Counted from the stretch's first letter, positions 12,601 through 21,460 are shown. The stretch is 64,000 nucleotides of DNA from Pisaster brevispinus (GCA_023634235.1 JAMKCF010000159.1:1-64000), one strand, 5' to 3'. Numbers and translations: made by a program. Notes: generated by a model from the letters alone, not told the origin.

Positions 12601-15600
12601 ATTCTGTTTTCACAATAACAAACAGCACAGCTCACGATCACTCCAGTCAGCTTTACTTGAATCCGAACACCTCAAATTTGTTATCAAACAAATTCTTATG
12701 TCTAGTTAAATGTGTCTCCTTAATGTATGAATGTTCAACCAGTTATTACATGTGTCTCCTTAATGTATGAATGTTCAACCAGTTATTACATGTGTCTCCT
12801 TAATGTATGAATGTTCAACCAGTTATGTATGAATGTTCAACTAGTTATTACATGTGTCTCCTTAATGTATGAATGTTCAACTAGTTATTAATTGTGTCTC
12901 TTTAGTGTATGACAGACCTTAGGAGATTACCTTCACTTTACATAATATTTCACAAGCAATGTCCGATTCACTCAACTCTGCCATTAAACAGCAATATGGC
13001 AGCAGACATGTTTCAGCGACAACACTTTGAAGTATTTCGTGAAGCCATTCAAATTTACAAAACATATGTGGACACTGGATGTGATGCTTAGCATTTGTTT
13101 TTACAAAAACTGTAACTTTTTAACCTTATTTATTACTGATTAGGTCATGAAGACGACTCATCAGGTGGCTCAGATACCCCTGTGGAATCACTCTCTCCTG
13201 TAGTTGGTGAGTATTTTTTTAACAATGGACCAAAAGATTATATACAAAACTAGCATAATAATGATTGGGTGTTAATTTACTTGTTTAGAATCATAGGCAG
13301 GAAGATATATCAAATAACATAAAAGCATGATCCCTTGATTGTCACAATGGCAAAGAGATTATATTTATAGTAAGAAGTTGTGTACATCCATATTCATAAA
13401 GAGACATTAGGCTTGTGTAAACTCAGATTTAGCGCACTATGTATAATAATTTACAAACTTTCTTCTGATAGCTGTGACTTTAGAAAAATTTCAAGACTTT
13501 GAGCAGTTTTTATGGATGATCTTTGAGCATGTTAACTATTGGTGTCACTGATTTTGTGGTCATTGCTTTACTGGATACAGTTTTAATCCTAAATTGCCTC
13601 ACTAGGCCAAGCCTAAACGGTGCATGCATCAAAGGCCACCATTAGCAGGTTGTCAACATGTTTGATTACTTTGTATGTTTGTATGTGTACAATGTACAGG
13701 TGATATTGTATTTGTCATGTTTTGCAGTGCAATATTTTAATATGTAACTGGATGCTTTTTATTATGGAAAAACATGCGCTAGTCAATATTTTTGATGATG
13801 GGACTTTCAGTTTCGACAAATGATTTTAATTGATGATATTTTTTTGGTAACAGATACACAACGGAGGCGACCTCGGGGAACACCTGAAAAGTCTCCTGCG
13901 ATGTCGAAGGAAGGTAAATTAGATAGTTTGCAGAATAAAATGAATAAAGTCATTGGATATTATTTTAACTTGATTTTTGTCACTGTTAACTTTTCATGAT
14001 ATGCTAACATAAATTTGTGATGAAAGTTTTTCCAGTTTGGAGGATTTTTTTTTAATTGATTGATTATTTTGACAACAGACACACCAAGGAGGCCTCTTTG
14101 CGGAACATCAGAGAAATGTCCTGAGAAGACAAAGAAAGGTAAATTACATGGAAAGTTTGCAAACGTGGGATGTGCTCTTACAGTTCCTTGTCCGAGGGGG
14201 ATACTCTGACCGTTTTTGCCAGAGTGAAAATGCTGATAATATAATTTTGCTTTAAAGAGTAGTGTTGTAGCCACAATTTCTGAGGGTAACTTGGTAAAGT
14301 TTTGTATTTATGCACGACAGACAGTTTCCAATCCGGGGGGCAAATCAGAACCTGGTATACTAAGCGGTTGGGGGAGGGAATCATATTTTGCTGCAAAGGT
14401 TAGAGGTTAAGAGGGCCCAGGAAAATTTGGAATGTATAAACAACTCCTCTGCAGTACATTTTAAACCACTCACTAGAGCACCCTTTTTCAATATCTGACA
14501 CGTTATAAGGTTAAATCTGTCACTAAAAACCAATCAAACTCCATCTTTATCCACTATAAATTCACTAAATCTGTTCAGAGATATATATCCTTAGATCCTG
14601 ACCTTTTGATGAAGACAGAATGGATGAAAAGGTATTTATTTTTCAATATTATTAAAATTATGTTTTATTGTGTCTACAAATGTCTCACTTTCAAAAGGAA
14701 GAAAAAAGTACATGTCATGGCCAAAACAAGACGAAGAAAGTATAGCTACATACTTTAAGGACATTGTCACAGGAGAGTCAAAGCAGACAATACCAAGTAA
14801 GTAGTATTTTTTACATTGTTTTTAACAAGTGGATTGCCAAACAATCCAGTAATTTCATATCCTTGGCTGATGCTAGTGACCTGTCAAATAGATATCCATG
14901 TGAATTTTTCTGCATACAGTCGACTCTCGTTAATACGAGGTCCGCCGGACTGGCCCGTTTTCCTCGTATTATCCGAACCTCGTCTTAAACGCAGCGCACT
15001 ATTTACACGATGTACATGTACTGTATACACACGTCGTCATAGTGCATGCACTACACACGTGTCTAGGCTAGAATAGAGCGGTTGGCTTCCTAGTACAGTT
15101 CTTACGAGCATCCTGTACACAAAAATATCAATGATAAATGCAATTTTGTTGACTGTGATCATAGAAATTTAATATTTTGTATAACTCAAAGTAAAAATCA
15201 TAGCAAAGTCATGTCAAACTTGCCGTTCATGTGACCATGATGTGACAGATTCGATACTGCGTAGCGCCTAAGCTGAACGTTGTTTTCGCAGGTGCCGCTA
15301 AGCGTGTAGGCGAAGTAGTATTTCAAGCATAAGTTACCAGCGTAATGTTTCTGATTTTCGGATCGGACGGAACCGTGTAGCCGGTCCGATCCTATAAATA
15401 GTTTGGCAACGAGCATTTTATTTCAGAAACTTGGCTGACTGAACGGGTAAGCTTTTACGCAACAATATTTGTCCGATCTCGCTATAAAAGTATGAAAAAC
15501 AACACATTTTGTCATCATGGGGCCGCAGAAATACCTCGTATTATCCGTGTTCTCGTTACGACCGTGCTCGTATCTTCCGTTTTTTAAGACATAGAAACAC

Positions 15601-16312
15601 GCATGGGACAGTTCGGGACCGGTGAAATACCTCGTATTAACCGGCGTCTCGTATCTTCCGAGTTGTATTAACGAGAGTCGACTGTATATATTTAAACTCC
15701 ATTGTTTGTTATTACACTCCACATACTTTTTTGTTTCTGAGCTTTTTGTGCCCAAGATTGAGCCCTTTTTCAAACTGCAAAGGTCATGTTGTGTGATTAA
15801 ATGTATCAGACTGTTTCCCTAGTCAGTAAATTTCTTCATTTAATAACACAGGCATCTGGCTTTAAGGAAGTTCCTTTGGTAGTCCATGCTGATGAATATC
15901 AAGAGTTTCAAATATAGACTGCTAAAGAAAAAGGCAATGAATTTTTTTTATCAGACATCGGATTTCAAACACAAAGTCACCCATATTTATAATAAAGCAC
16001 TCCAATTTAGTGTGCATGTTTGTGTCCGCTTGTCTTCTCACAGCTCCTGTTTCCCCTAATCTGTTTAGACCAATCGTCTCTAAAGTTGTTAGCAGGTAAC
16101 ATTTATCTTCATGTAAATACTTCCAAATCGTTCTCCTGTTTACCATTATGTTGCCTTTTATATTCACAGGGAGACATGAAGTTGATAGATTTCTTCAAAC
16201 CCACAAACATATGACATATGACTGGACAACCATCAGAACAAAAGTAATGAATGAACGTGCAAAATGGAAAAGAATGGTACAAGGGAGAATGAACAGCATG
16301 CTAGACAAATAA
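665..16312 (+). CDS. Gene 1: SET domain / zinc finger / tyrosine recombinase fusion protein (11 exons)
   Basis: Reconstructed by joining exons 665-673, 3344-3425, 5004-5157, 5384-5592, 7209-10487, 10863-10925, 13144-13206, 13854-13913, 14079-14138, 14698-14796 and 16170-16312. Every join uses GT-AG, the phases agree, and the total is 4221 nt, or 1406 residues plus TAA. Domains in order: KMT5A-like SET (about 29-147), NSPSVQQG-type octapeptide repeats (about 216-488), acidic Ser-rich linker, C2H2 finger (C707, C710, H721, H726), C2HC finger (C785, C788, H800, C804), tyrosine-recombinase domain (R1062, K1111, R1188, H1214, Y1223), then a basic tail and a C-terminal helical domain. Known: SET domains transfer methyl groups from SAM to lysine, KMT5A acts on histone H4K20, and tyrosine recombinases cut and rejoin DNA through a Tyr. 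Inferred: a nuclear DNA-binding protein. Substrate and mobility are unknown. Splicing is by eye, without transcript support. Confidence 0.8.
1285..1465. mobile_element. Fragment of a hAT-like MITE (intron 1)
   Basis: Contains GGGGCGTAACTAAGG, a G run, and then a block (CAAATCAATTATAGATTC ... GGATCTTGAT ... GGCGG) shared with the complete 157-bp element at 25270-25426. The right end is missing, so this is a truncated relative. Confidence 0.5.
2096..2835. mobile_element. Foldback element with long inverted arms and 9-bp target duplication (Mutator-like?)
   Basis: A 740-bp palindrome in intron 1. It begins TACTCCTAGAACTATTCGG and ends with the reverse complement, CCGAATAGTTCTAGGAGTA. The arms run almost the whole length and meet near 2460. 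The element is flanked by the direct repeat GCGTTAAAC (2087-2095 and 2836-2844). Nine-bp duplications with long inverted termini are typical of Mutator-like elements. No transposase is visible, so it is non-autonomous. The arms are nearly identical, which suggests a young or gene-converted copy. Confidence 0.75.
3344..3425 (+). CDS. Gene 1 exon 2 (pre-SET region and SAM-binding loop)
   Basis: Acceptor TTGATTTTAG before 3344 and donor GTAAATG at 3426. It encodes 27 residues ending in Gly-Lys plus a split Gly codon. Joined to exon 3 it gives GKGRGVFA, the N-terminal SET motif that contacts SAM. KMT5A has a nearly identical GKGRGV segment. Phase 0 in, phase 1 out. Confidence 0.8.
4016..4625. mobile_element. 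Harbinger-like MITE with TTA target duplication
   Basis: Terminal inverted repeats AGCCGCGTTCGCATTGGA / TCCAATGCGAACGCGGCT are flanked by TTA on both sides (4013-4015 and 4626-4628). The interior is full of inverted GTTAACTTACC-like words. A three-bp TWA duplication suits PIF/Harbinger. There is no coding capacity. It lies in intron 2 of gene 1. Confidence 0.65.
5004..5157 (+). CDS. Gene 1 exon 3 (SET domain, N-terminal half)
   Basis: Acceptor CTGATTCATTTAG before 5004 and donor GTATGT at 5158. It encodes RGVFADKNFEGG, then YTYGGDLIT, an acidic Glu/Arg stretch and YFFRHNGSNL. The YGGDLI segment matches the YHGDLI of KMT5A-type SET domains. Phase 1 in, phase 2 out. The exon is not detectable as an ATG-started ORF. 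Confidence 0.85.
5384..5592 (+). CDS. Gene 1 exon 4 (SET domain catalytic half)
   Basis: Acceptor CAACTGTCACAG before 5384 and donor GTAAATT at 5593. It encodes CYDATAPLKELRFGRLTNHG, then a ten-residue insert-like stretch and GEEILYDYG. The RLTNHG and YDYG motifs correspond to the pseudoknot Asn-His and catalytic Tyr segments of SET domains, with Gly where NHS is usual. As in KMT5A there is no cysteine-rich post-SET motif. It joins exon 5 through a split Gly codon. Confidence 0.87.
6244..7018. mobile_element. Tigger/pogo-like MITE, copy 1
   Basis: Inverted ends CAGTCGACTCTCGTTAATAC / ...TAAGGAGAGTCGACTG are flanked by TA dinucleotides. The interior is shared with 14917-15684. CAGT-type ends plus TA duplication suit the Tc1/mariner-pogo (Tigger) group. 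There is no intact transposase. It sits in intron 4 of gene 1. Confidence 0.7.
7209..10487 (+). CDS. Gene 1 exon 5 (repeat tract, zinc fingers, tyrosine recombinase)
   Basis: The acceptor TTTTGTTTTGCAG sits just before 7209. The apparent Met upstream (7172) falls in the polypyrimidine tract and is not the start. The exon carries the octapeptide repeats (7400-8215), an Asp/Ser-rich linker, two zinc fingers (8873-8932 and 9107-9166), an all-helical core-binding-like segment (about 9400-9880) and the catalytic domain (about 9890-10470). Catalytic positions: Arg at 9938 (ARRGGE, like the TGxRxxE box), Lys at 10085 (GKGN hairpin), Arg at 10316, His at 10394 (MGHSS) and Tyr at 10421. The His-to-Tyr spacing of 9 is the one found in XerD/Cre-type enzymes. 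The usual box II His is Thr. Donor GTGAGT at 10488. Confidence 0.9.
7400..8215 (+). repeat. Coding 24-bp minisatellite (NSPSVQQG-type octapeptides)
   Basis: About 34 tandem copies of a 24-bp unit inside exon 5, consensus Asn-Ser-Pro-Ser-Val-Gln/Glu-Gln-Gly. The 5' copies are most alike and the 3' copies diverge (Lys/Arg/Glu variants). One unit is shortened near 7836. No copy breaks the frame. The repeat is hydrophilic and probably disordered, and length variation between alleles is likely. Confidence 0.9.
10863..10925 (+). CDS. Gene 1 exon 6 (63-nt acidic phase 1-1 exon, copy 1)
   Basis: Acceptor ATTATGAAACAG and donor GTGAGTATT bound a 63-nt exon encoding VHEDDSSGDSDTPVELLSPR. It is phase 1 at both ends, so it can be skipped or duplicated without breaking the frame. 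About 90% identical by eye to the exon at 13144-13206. Confidence 0.7.
11037..11117. repeat. 40-bp minisatellite (short block)
   Basis: Two copies of the unit TCTCCTTAATGTATGAATG + TTCAACCAGTTATT that forms arrays at 12700-12900 and 24845-25269. It directly precedes the TIR element starting at 11118, which appears to have split the array. Confidence 0.7.
11118..12672. mobile_element. 1.55-kb repeat with AGGTGTTCGGA inverted ends
   Basis: Starts AGGTGTTCGGAC followed by a hairpin (TTCGGAC-aaaa-GTCCGAA) and ends TCCGAACACCT. It contains CTTCCGGTTCAAACCGGAAG, a hairpin motif also seen near 28130 and 41130. The block 11840-12095 is homologous to 37690-37960. I found no clear target duplication and no coding region, so the class is unknown. 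It sits between the two copies of the duplicated gene 1 exon and inside the minisatellite. Confidence 0.55.
12700..12900. repeat. 40-bp minisatellite array
   Basis: About five units of TGTGTCTCCTTAATGTATG + AATGTTCAACCAGTTATTACA, one shortened. Together with 11037-11117 it flanks the TIR element. The same unit forms the larger array at 24845-25269. Confidence 0.85.
12907..13080 (+). pseudogene. Duplicated fragment of the gene 1 recombinase exon
   Basis: Open for about 58 codons and 80-85% identical by eye to 9399-9570 of exon 5 (MTDLRRLPSLYIIF, FQRQHFEVFREAIQIY). Homology stops abruptly at ACTG, after which a stop appears. The fragment lacks the catalytic domain and has no splice sites of its own. 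It is followed by a second copy of exon 6 with its introns, so the source was a segment from exon 5 to intron 6 with a large internal deletion. Confidence 0.8.
13144..13206 (+). CDS. Gene 1 exon 7 (63-nt acidic exon, copy 2)
   Basis: Duplicate of the exon at 10863-10925, encoding GHEDDSSGGSDTPVESLSPV. Acceptor TTACTGATTAG, donor GTGAGTATT. Homology extends into the flanking introns on both sides, so the exon moved as part of a larger segment that also carried the recombinase fragment at 12907-13080. Both copies keep frame and splice sites and may both be used. Confidence 0.65.
13854..13913 (+). CDS. Gene 1 exon 8 (60-nt basic phase 1-1 exon, copy 1)
   Basis: Acceptor TTTTTTTGGTAACAG, donor GTAAATTAG. 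It encodes DTQRRRPRGTPEKSPAMSKE, a basic Pro/Ser segment. It is a clear duplicate of the next exon (same length, phase and DTxRRPxGTxEKxP pattern). It may serve as a nuclear localisation or linker segment; this is inference. Confidence 0.7.
14079..14138 (+). CDS. Gene 1 exon 9 (60-nt basic phase 1-1 exon, copy 2)
   Basis: Acceptor TTTTGACAACAG, donor GTAAATTAC. It encodes DTPRRPLCGTSEKCPEKTKK. It is homologous to the exon at 13854-13913 and its intron flanks (ttttaattgat... gacaacag) are also similar, pointing to tandem duplication of an exon plus intron of about 225 bp. Confidence 0.7.
14698..14796 (+). CDS. Gene 1 exon 10 (first half of C-terminal domain)
   Basis: Acceptor TCTCACTTTCAAAAG, donor GTAAGTAG at 14797. 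It encodes GRKKYMSWPKQDEESIATYF followed by KDIVTGESKQTIP. The Trp, acidic pair, aliphatic-Ala and Tyr/His-Phe positions match gene 2's exon at 50573-50674. The intron falls at the same place in both genes, right after a conserved Pro. Phase 1 at both ends. Confidence 0.75.
14917..15684. mobile_element. Tigger/pogo-like MITE, copy 2
   Basis: Same ends (CAGTCGACTCTCGTTAATAC) and interior as 6244-7018, again flanked by TA. It lies in intron 10 of gene 1 in the same orientation as copy 1. By eye the two are over 90% identical. Confidence 0.7.
16170..16312 (+). CDS. Gene 1 exon 11 (second half of C-terminal domain, stop)
   Basis: Acceptor TTTTATATTCACAG before 16170, TAA at 16310-16312. It encodes RRHEVDRFLQTHKHMTYDW, then TTIRTKVMNERAKWKR and a short tail ending LDK. 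Gene 2's last exon shares the FL...W..[IV]R.KV.NE pattern. Known function: none that I recognise. The helical, basic pattern could be a small DNA- or protein-binding module. No close AATAAA follows the stop. Confidence 0.75.
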
Positions 16313-16439
16313 TGGAATTAAGGATATAGAAGCGTCAATAATGCTTCCTTTACAACTACATAAGCTCCTTGTTAATTATCTCAGAAACATACCTCAATTC
16401 TGTTGCTGATCTTATTTTACTGTACTCTACAGTTGATAA

Positions 16440-19340
16440 AGGCAGTATAAAGGCAGTATAGTAGTGGGAGGAAGTACTTCATCGGGCACTGTGAGTTGAT
16501 CTTGTTGGTTATTGAACCAGACTATTCACCTGAAGAGGGGGAGACTTGATCAGATTATATTGATGTTCTTAATGAGTTTGTAGAGGATGTGAGGTAGTTT
16601 CTACTGGATGCATGAGTTGATAGAGAGTAATTGCAGTATTTCATTAAGTGGTGAAGTGAAGTACTTCTGGGATCATAGTATAGAACCAGTTATTCACTTG
16701 AAGATTGAGAGACTTGATCAGATTTTATGGAAGTTCTTAATGAGTTTGTAGAGGATGGGAGGTTGTTTCTACTGGATTCATGAGTGGATAGAGAGTAATT
16801 GCAGTATTTCATTAAGTGGTGAAGTGAAGTACTTCTGGGATCATAGTATAGAACCAGTTATTCACTTGAAGATTGAGAGACTTGATCAGATTTTATGGAA
16901 GTTCTTAATGAGTTTGTAGAGGATGGGAGGTTGTTTCTACTGGATTCATGAGTGGATAGAGAGTAATTTACAGTAATTCATATAGAGGTGAAGTGAAGTA
17001 CTTAAGGTATTGTGAGTTGATCTTGTTGGTTATAGAACCAGTTATTTACCTGAAGATGGAGAGACTTGATCAGATTTATTTTGAAGTTCTTAATGAGTTT
17101 GTAGAGGCTGTGATGTAGTTCCTACTGGATTCTACATGAGTTGATAGAGAGTAATTGCAGTATTTCATATAGAGGTGAAGTGAAGTACTTCAGGTATTGT
17201 GAGTTGATCTTGTTGGATATAGCACCAGCTATTCACCTGAAGATTGAAAGTTTTGATCAGATTTGTGTTAAAGTTCTTAATGAGTATTTAGAGGCTGTGT
17301 ATGTAGGTTTTACTGGATTCTACATGAGTTGATAGAGAGTATATGCAGTATTTCATTTAGTGGTGAAGTGAAGTACTTCTTTCTGGGATCAGAGTATAAA
17401 ACCAGTTATACACTTGAAGATAGATAGACTTTGATCAGATTTTTATTGAAGTTCTTATTGGGTTTGTAAAGGCTTTGATGTACTTTCTATGGGAATTTAC
17501 ATGAATTGATAGAGAATAGCAGAAGTTCATCAAAATTTTGGATAAAGAATTTCAGGTATTGTGAGTTGATCTTGTTTATAGATTGAACCAGTTATTCACC
17601 TGAAGATGGAGAGAATTGATAATATTTTCATAAGAGTTTTACATAAGTTTGTAGAGGCTGTGATGTAGTTTCTACTGGATTCAAGAGTTAATAGGGTATG
17701 CAGAAATTCATCTAGTTGTTGGATGAAGAACTTCAGGTATTGTGATCTGATCTTGTTTGTTATAAAGCACCAGCTATTCACCTGAAGATTTAGAGACTTG
17801 ATCAGATTTGTATTGAAATTCTTAATGAGTTTGTCAAGGCTGTGATGTAGTTTCTACTGGATTTTACATGAGTTGATAGAGAGTAATTGCTGTAATACAT
17901 ACAGTGGTGAAGTGAAGTACAATGTACTTCAGGCATTGTTTAAAGAACCAGGTATTCACCTGAAGAGGGGGAGACTTGATCAGATTTTTTATAGGAGTTT
18001 TACATAAGTTTTTAGAGGCTTTCATGTAGTTTTTACTGGATTCTACATGAGTTGATAGAGTAATTGCAGTATTTCATATAGAGGTGAAGTGGAGTACTTC
18101 AGGTGTTGCTTATAGAACCAGTTATTCACCTGAAGATGGAGAGACTTGATCAGATTCTTATAGGAGTTTTACATAAGTTTGTAGAGGCTGTGATGTAGTT
18201 CCTACTGGATTCTACATGAGTTGATAGAGAGTAATTGCAGTATTTCATATAGAGGTGAAGTGAAGTACTTCAGGTATTGTGAGTTGATCTTGTTGGACAT
18301 AGCACCAGCTATTCACCTGAAGATTGAAAGTATTGATCAGATTTGTGTTAAAGTTCTTAATGAGTATTTAGAGGCTGTGTATGTAGGTTTTACTGGATTC
18401 TACATGGGTTGATAGTATAAAACCAGCTATTCACTTGAAGATTAAGAGACTTGATCAGATTTGTATTGAAGTTCTTATTGGGTTTGTAAAGGCATTGATG
18501 TACTTTCTATGGGATTTTACATGAGTTGATAGAGAATTGATAGAAAATTGCTCTAGTTCATCTAGTTATTTGGTGAAGAACTCCAGGTATTGCGAGTTGA
18601 TCTTGTTGGATATAGAACTAGTTATTCACTTGAAGATTGAGAGACTTGATCAGATTTATATTGAAGTTCTTGTTGAGTTTGTAGAGGCTGTGATTTAGTT
18701 CCTACTGGATTCATGAGTGGATAGAGACATGCAGTAAATCATCTTGTTATGTAGATGTAGTTTCTACTGCTGTGATGTAGTTTCTACTGGATTCTATATG
18801 AGTTGATAGAGAGTATATGCAGTATTTCATTTAGTGGTGAAGTGAAGTACTTCTGGGATCATAGTGTAGAACCAGTTATTCACTTGAAGATTGAGAGACT
18901 TGATCAGATTTTATGGAAGTTCTTAATGAGTTTGTAGAGGATGGGAGGTTGTTTCTACTGGATTCATGAGTTGATAGAGAGTAATTTACAGTAATTCATA
19001 TAGAGGTGAAGTGAAGTACTTAAGGTATTGTGAGTTGATCTTGTTGGTTATAGAACCAGTTATTTACCTGAAGATTGAGAGACTTGATCAGATTTATATT
19101 GAAGTTCTTATTGAGTTTGTAGAGGCTGTGATGTAGTTCCTACTGGATTCATGAGTGGATAGAGACATGCAGTAAATCATCTTGTTATGGGATAAATAAT
19201 TTTAGGTATTGTGAGTTGATCTTGTTGTTTATAGAACCATTCTATCACTTGAAGAAAGTGAGACTTTATAGGAGTTCTTTATCAGTTTGGAGAGGCTGTG
19301 ATGTAGTTTTGATTGGATTCTACATTGCTCGATAGAGTTT
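16440..19340. repeat. Satellite of about 170-190-bp units downstream of gene 1
   Basis: About 16 imperfect tandem copies containing GGTGAAGTGAAGTACTTC, TTATTCACCTGAAGATTGAG and GAGACTTGATCAGATTT. Spacing between successive GAAGTGAAGTAC words is 168-187 bp. It starts about 130 bp after the gene 1 stop codon, so it may lie in the 3' UTR. ORFs of about 63 codons in it are repeat artefacts. Confidence 0.88.
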
Positions 19341-21325
19341 GTCTTATGCAGTCATTTATTTGGTTGCTTTTTAGTACTGATGTGAATGCTGCTGTGTGCA
19401 TGTCTCAAAAGGGTCCTATTGGAAATTGCCATTTTCAAATTTAATATTGAAGAGTACATGAAGTTTGGGAAAATTTTCTTATTATGTTTTATTATTGCAT
19501 ATAAAATAGATGTACATTTTTCAGATTTGCCGTATGCCAAGCAATGCGAAGTTTTGCCCAAACAATCTTACGTTATGTAACATTTTGCCTTTCAAGTTTG
19601 TCATCATCAGCAAGTGATAGCAATTTAGTTTTAATATCATATGAATTATGCCATACAAACATTTTTTGTGACAGTTTGCATTCTAGAGCTGTTTTGTCAA
19701 GTTGTAATCTCCAATGGTAAAGACCCTCAACCCCCAATATTTGCATCTATGCACACTTAAAGCTTAAAATGGTTATAGACACTGCTGCACAATGTAACAC
19801 TCATAAAGTGTTTATTGCATCCATGTACTTAAAGATCATGCTCAGTTGAAGTTTGGTTTGCACAGAAAATTGTCACATAAGTTGCAGTGTTTATCAAAAC
19901 CTGTACTTTAAGTATTTGGTGTCTTGTATGCTGAGGATGGATTTGGGACAGGATGGGAGAGTGAGTTTGACAACCTCTGAATGAATTATATGTTGGCATA
20001 ATCAAAACAAGTCTGAAGCAACTGAAGCAAGTGAACATGATGTGACCTATTTTTTAAGTGAAATATCTGTCTCTTGTCACAGTAACAGTAGATGATTGTG
20101 TACAAAAAGCTTTTGTATATCACTTTATATTGAAAAAGTAGTGCAGTTCAATTATTTGATTTATGACAAAGAGGCCAAATTTAATTCGGTTAAAGTGCAA
20201 TTATTATTTTATTTGAGTGGAGGTTATTTTGACTACTCGTATGATTTGACATGTGTTTTATAGAATGAGTTGATGGGTAGTATAGCTCAGTCATTTATTT
20301 TAGCAATCTCATGTTTGAACATTTCAATCCACTACCAAATCTGTATGTTTTAAATCCAAGTGTGAATCAGTATTCAGTTATGTTGGGCCTTCATTCTACA
20401 TTAGGTCAGTGGTATCACAAATAACCACCATTGCAAAGAGGTCATAATGTCAATTAAGTTTGCACTTTCAGCAAGGCTTTAAGGGGGTAAAAAACTTTTG
20501 TGAACATGCAAGTTTGTCAATTTAAGAAGTTCGTACAGGATACATTATTTATGTTAGTATTTTATTTAGTCAAACATTATTGGTTTTATTAAGCTGGGGG
20601 AATGCAATAGTTTATTTTTAATGCTGAGTGATATGTTTTCTTTATTACTTGTTTATGATTATTGGTATCTTAATTCATCATCTACATTGACCGACATTTT
20701 AAGCCTCAAAAGCATTGTCGACTTGTAACTTAAGACTTAGTAAATGAGATTGGGTTCTCACATGTGGTTGTTTGTGTCTCTTGCCATAGCATAACATGAT
20801 CAGGTTGTATTGTTGGTTTGAAAAACACAAATTTGAAATGTTTATTACTTATTGTATTTACAACCTAATTTGTGACTCTTGTCGAAGTGTGAGATGTTTA
20901 GGTTGTATTCTTGTATTATAATTAATTTTGACCCTTTTAAGATTGGTTGTATTGTCTACAAAACTATCGTTAAATTGAATTGAACACAATCTTGAATCCG
21001 AGGTTTTTGAAATGGTTTTTGAAATTAAATGATTGCATACAATGTAATGCATGCATTGTGTTGTTCGAAATCAGACTGTCCTACTGTATTTTTGTTTTGC
21101 GTTATAAGTGTTGCTTGCAAGTTTTGCCATGTACGGGTTTTGTTATATGAGGAAATTTCTATTTAGGTCTACATTTTTCAAGAATGAGGGGCCAGTTGCT
21201 CCATGACTTGATGCGTCCTTTGACAGCGTGCTCTGCGTAGTCTCTAACACAGAATGGATCAACAACATGACTAATTAAAATATCCAATCAATATATTTTG
21301 ACATTTTAAAGTCACACTTCCAGGG
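19341..21325. other. Non-coding stretch
   Basis: AT-rich intergenic DNA. I see no exon with coherent coding character, no clear repeat and no RNA gene. Confidence 0.4.
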
Positions 21326-21329
21326 GTTA

Positions 21330-21460
21330 CAATCGAGTAAGGCATTCTGGGAAAGAAAACAAAATGGCGCGTCGAGATCGTACACCACTGGGAACGAGGT
21401 TGGATTGGCTCCCAAGAGCAATCAAGGCATGCTGGGAAAAATGGCGCGACGAGATTGATC
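21330..21460 (+). promoter_or_regulatory. Possible promoter with ZNF143-like and YY1-like motifs
   Basis: Two related segments of about 75 bp each carry a GCATTCTGGGAA or GCATGCTGGGAA word (reverse complement TTCCCAGMATGC, like the ZNF143/SBS motif) followed by AAAATGGCGCG (YY1-like). The area is richer in CpG than its surroundings. It lies 1.6 kb upstream of the small gene at 23076 and could be its promoter. This is inference from motif resemblance. Confidence 0.35.

Noticed and set aside
17141..18412. Two almost identical 63-codon ORFs
   Set aside because: They are the same frame in two units of the satellite, not genes.
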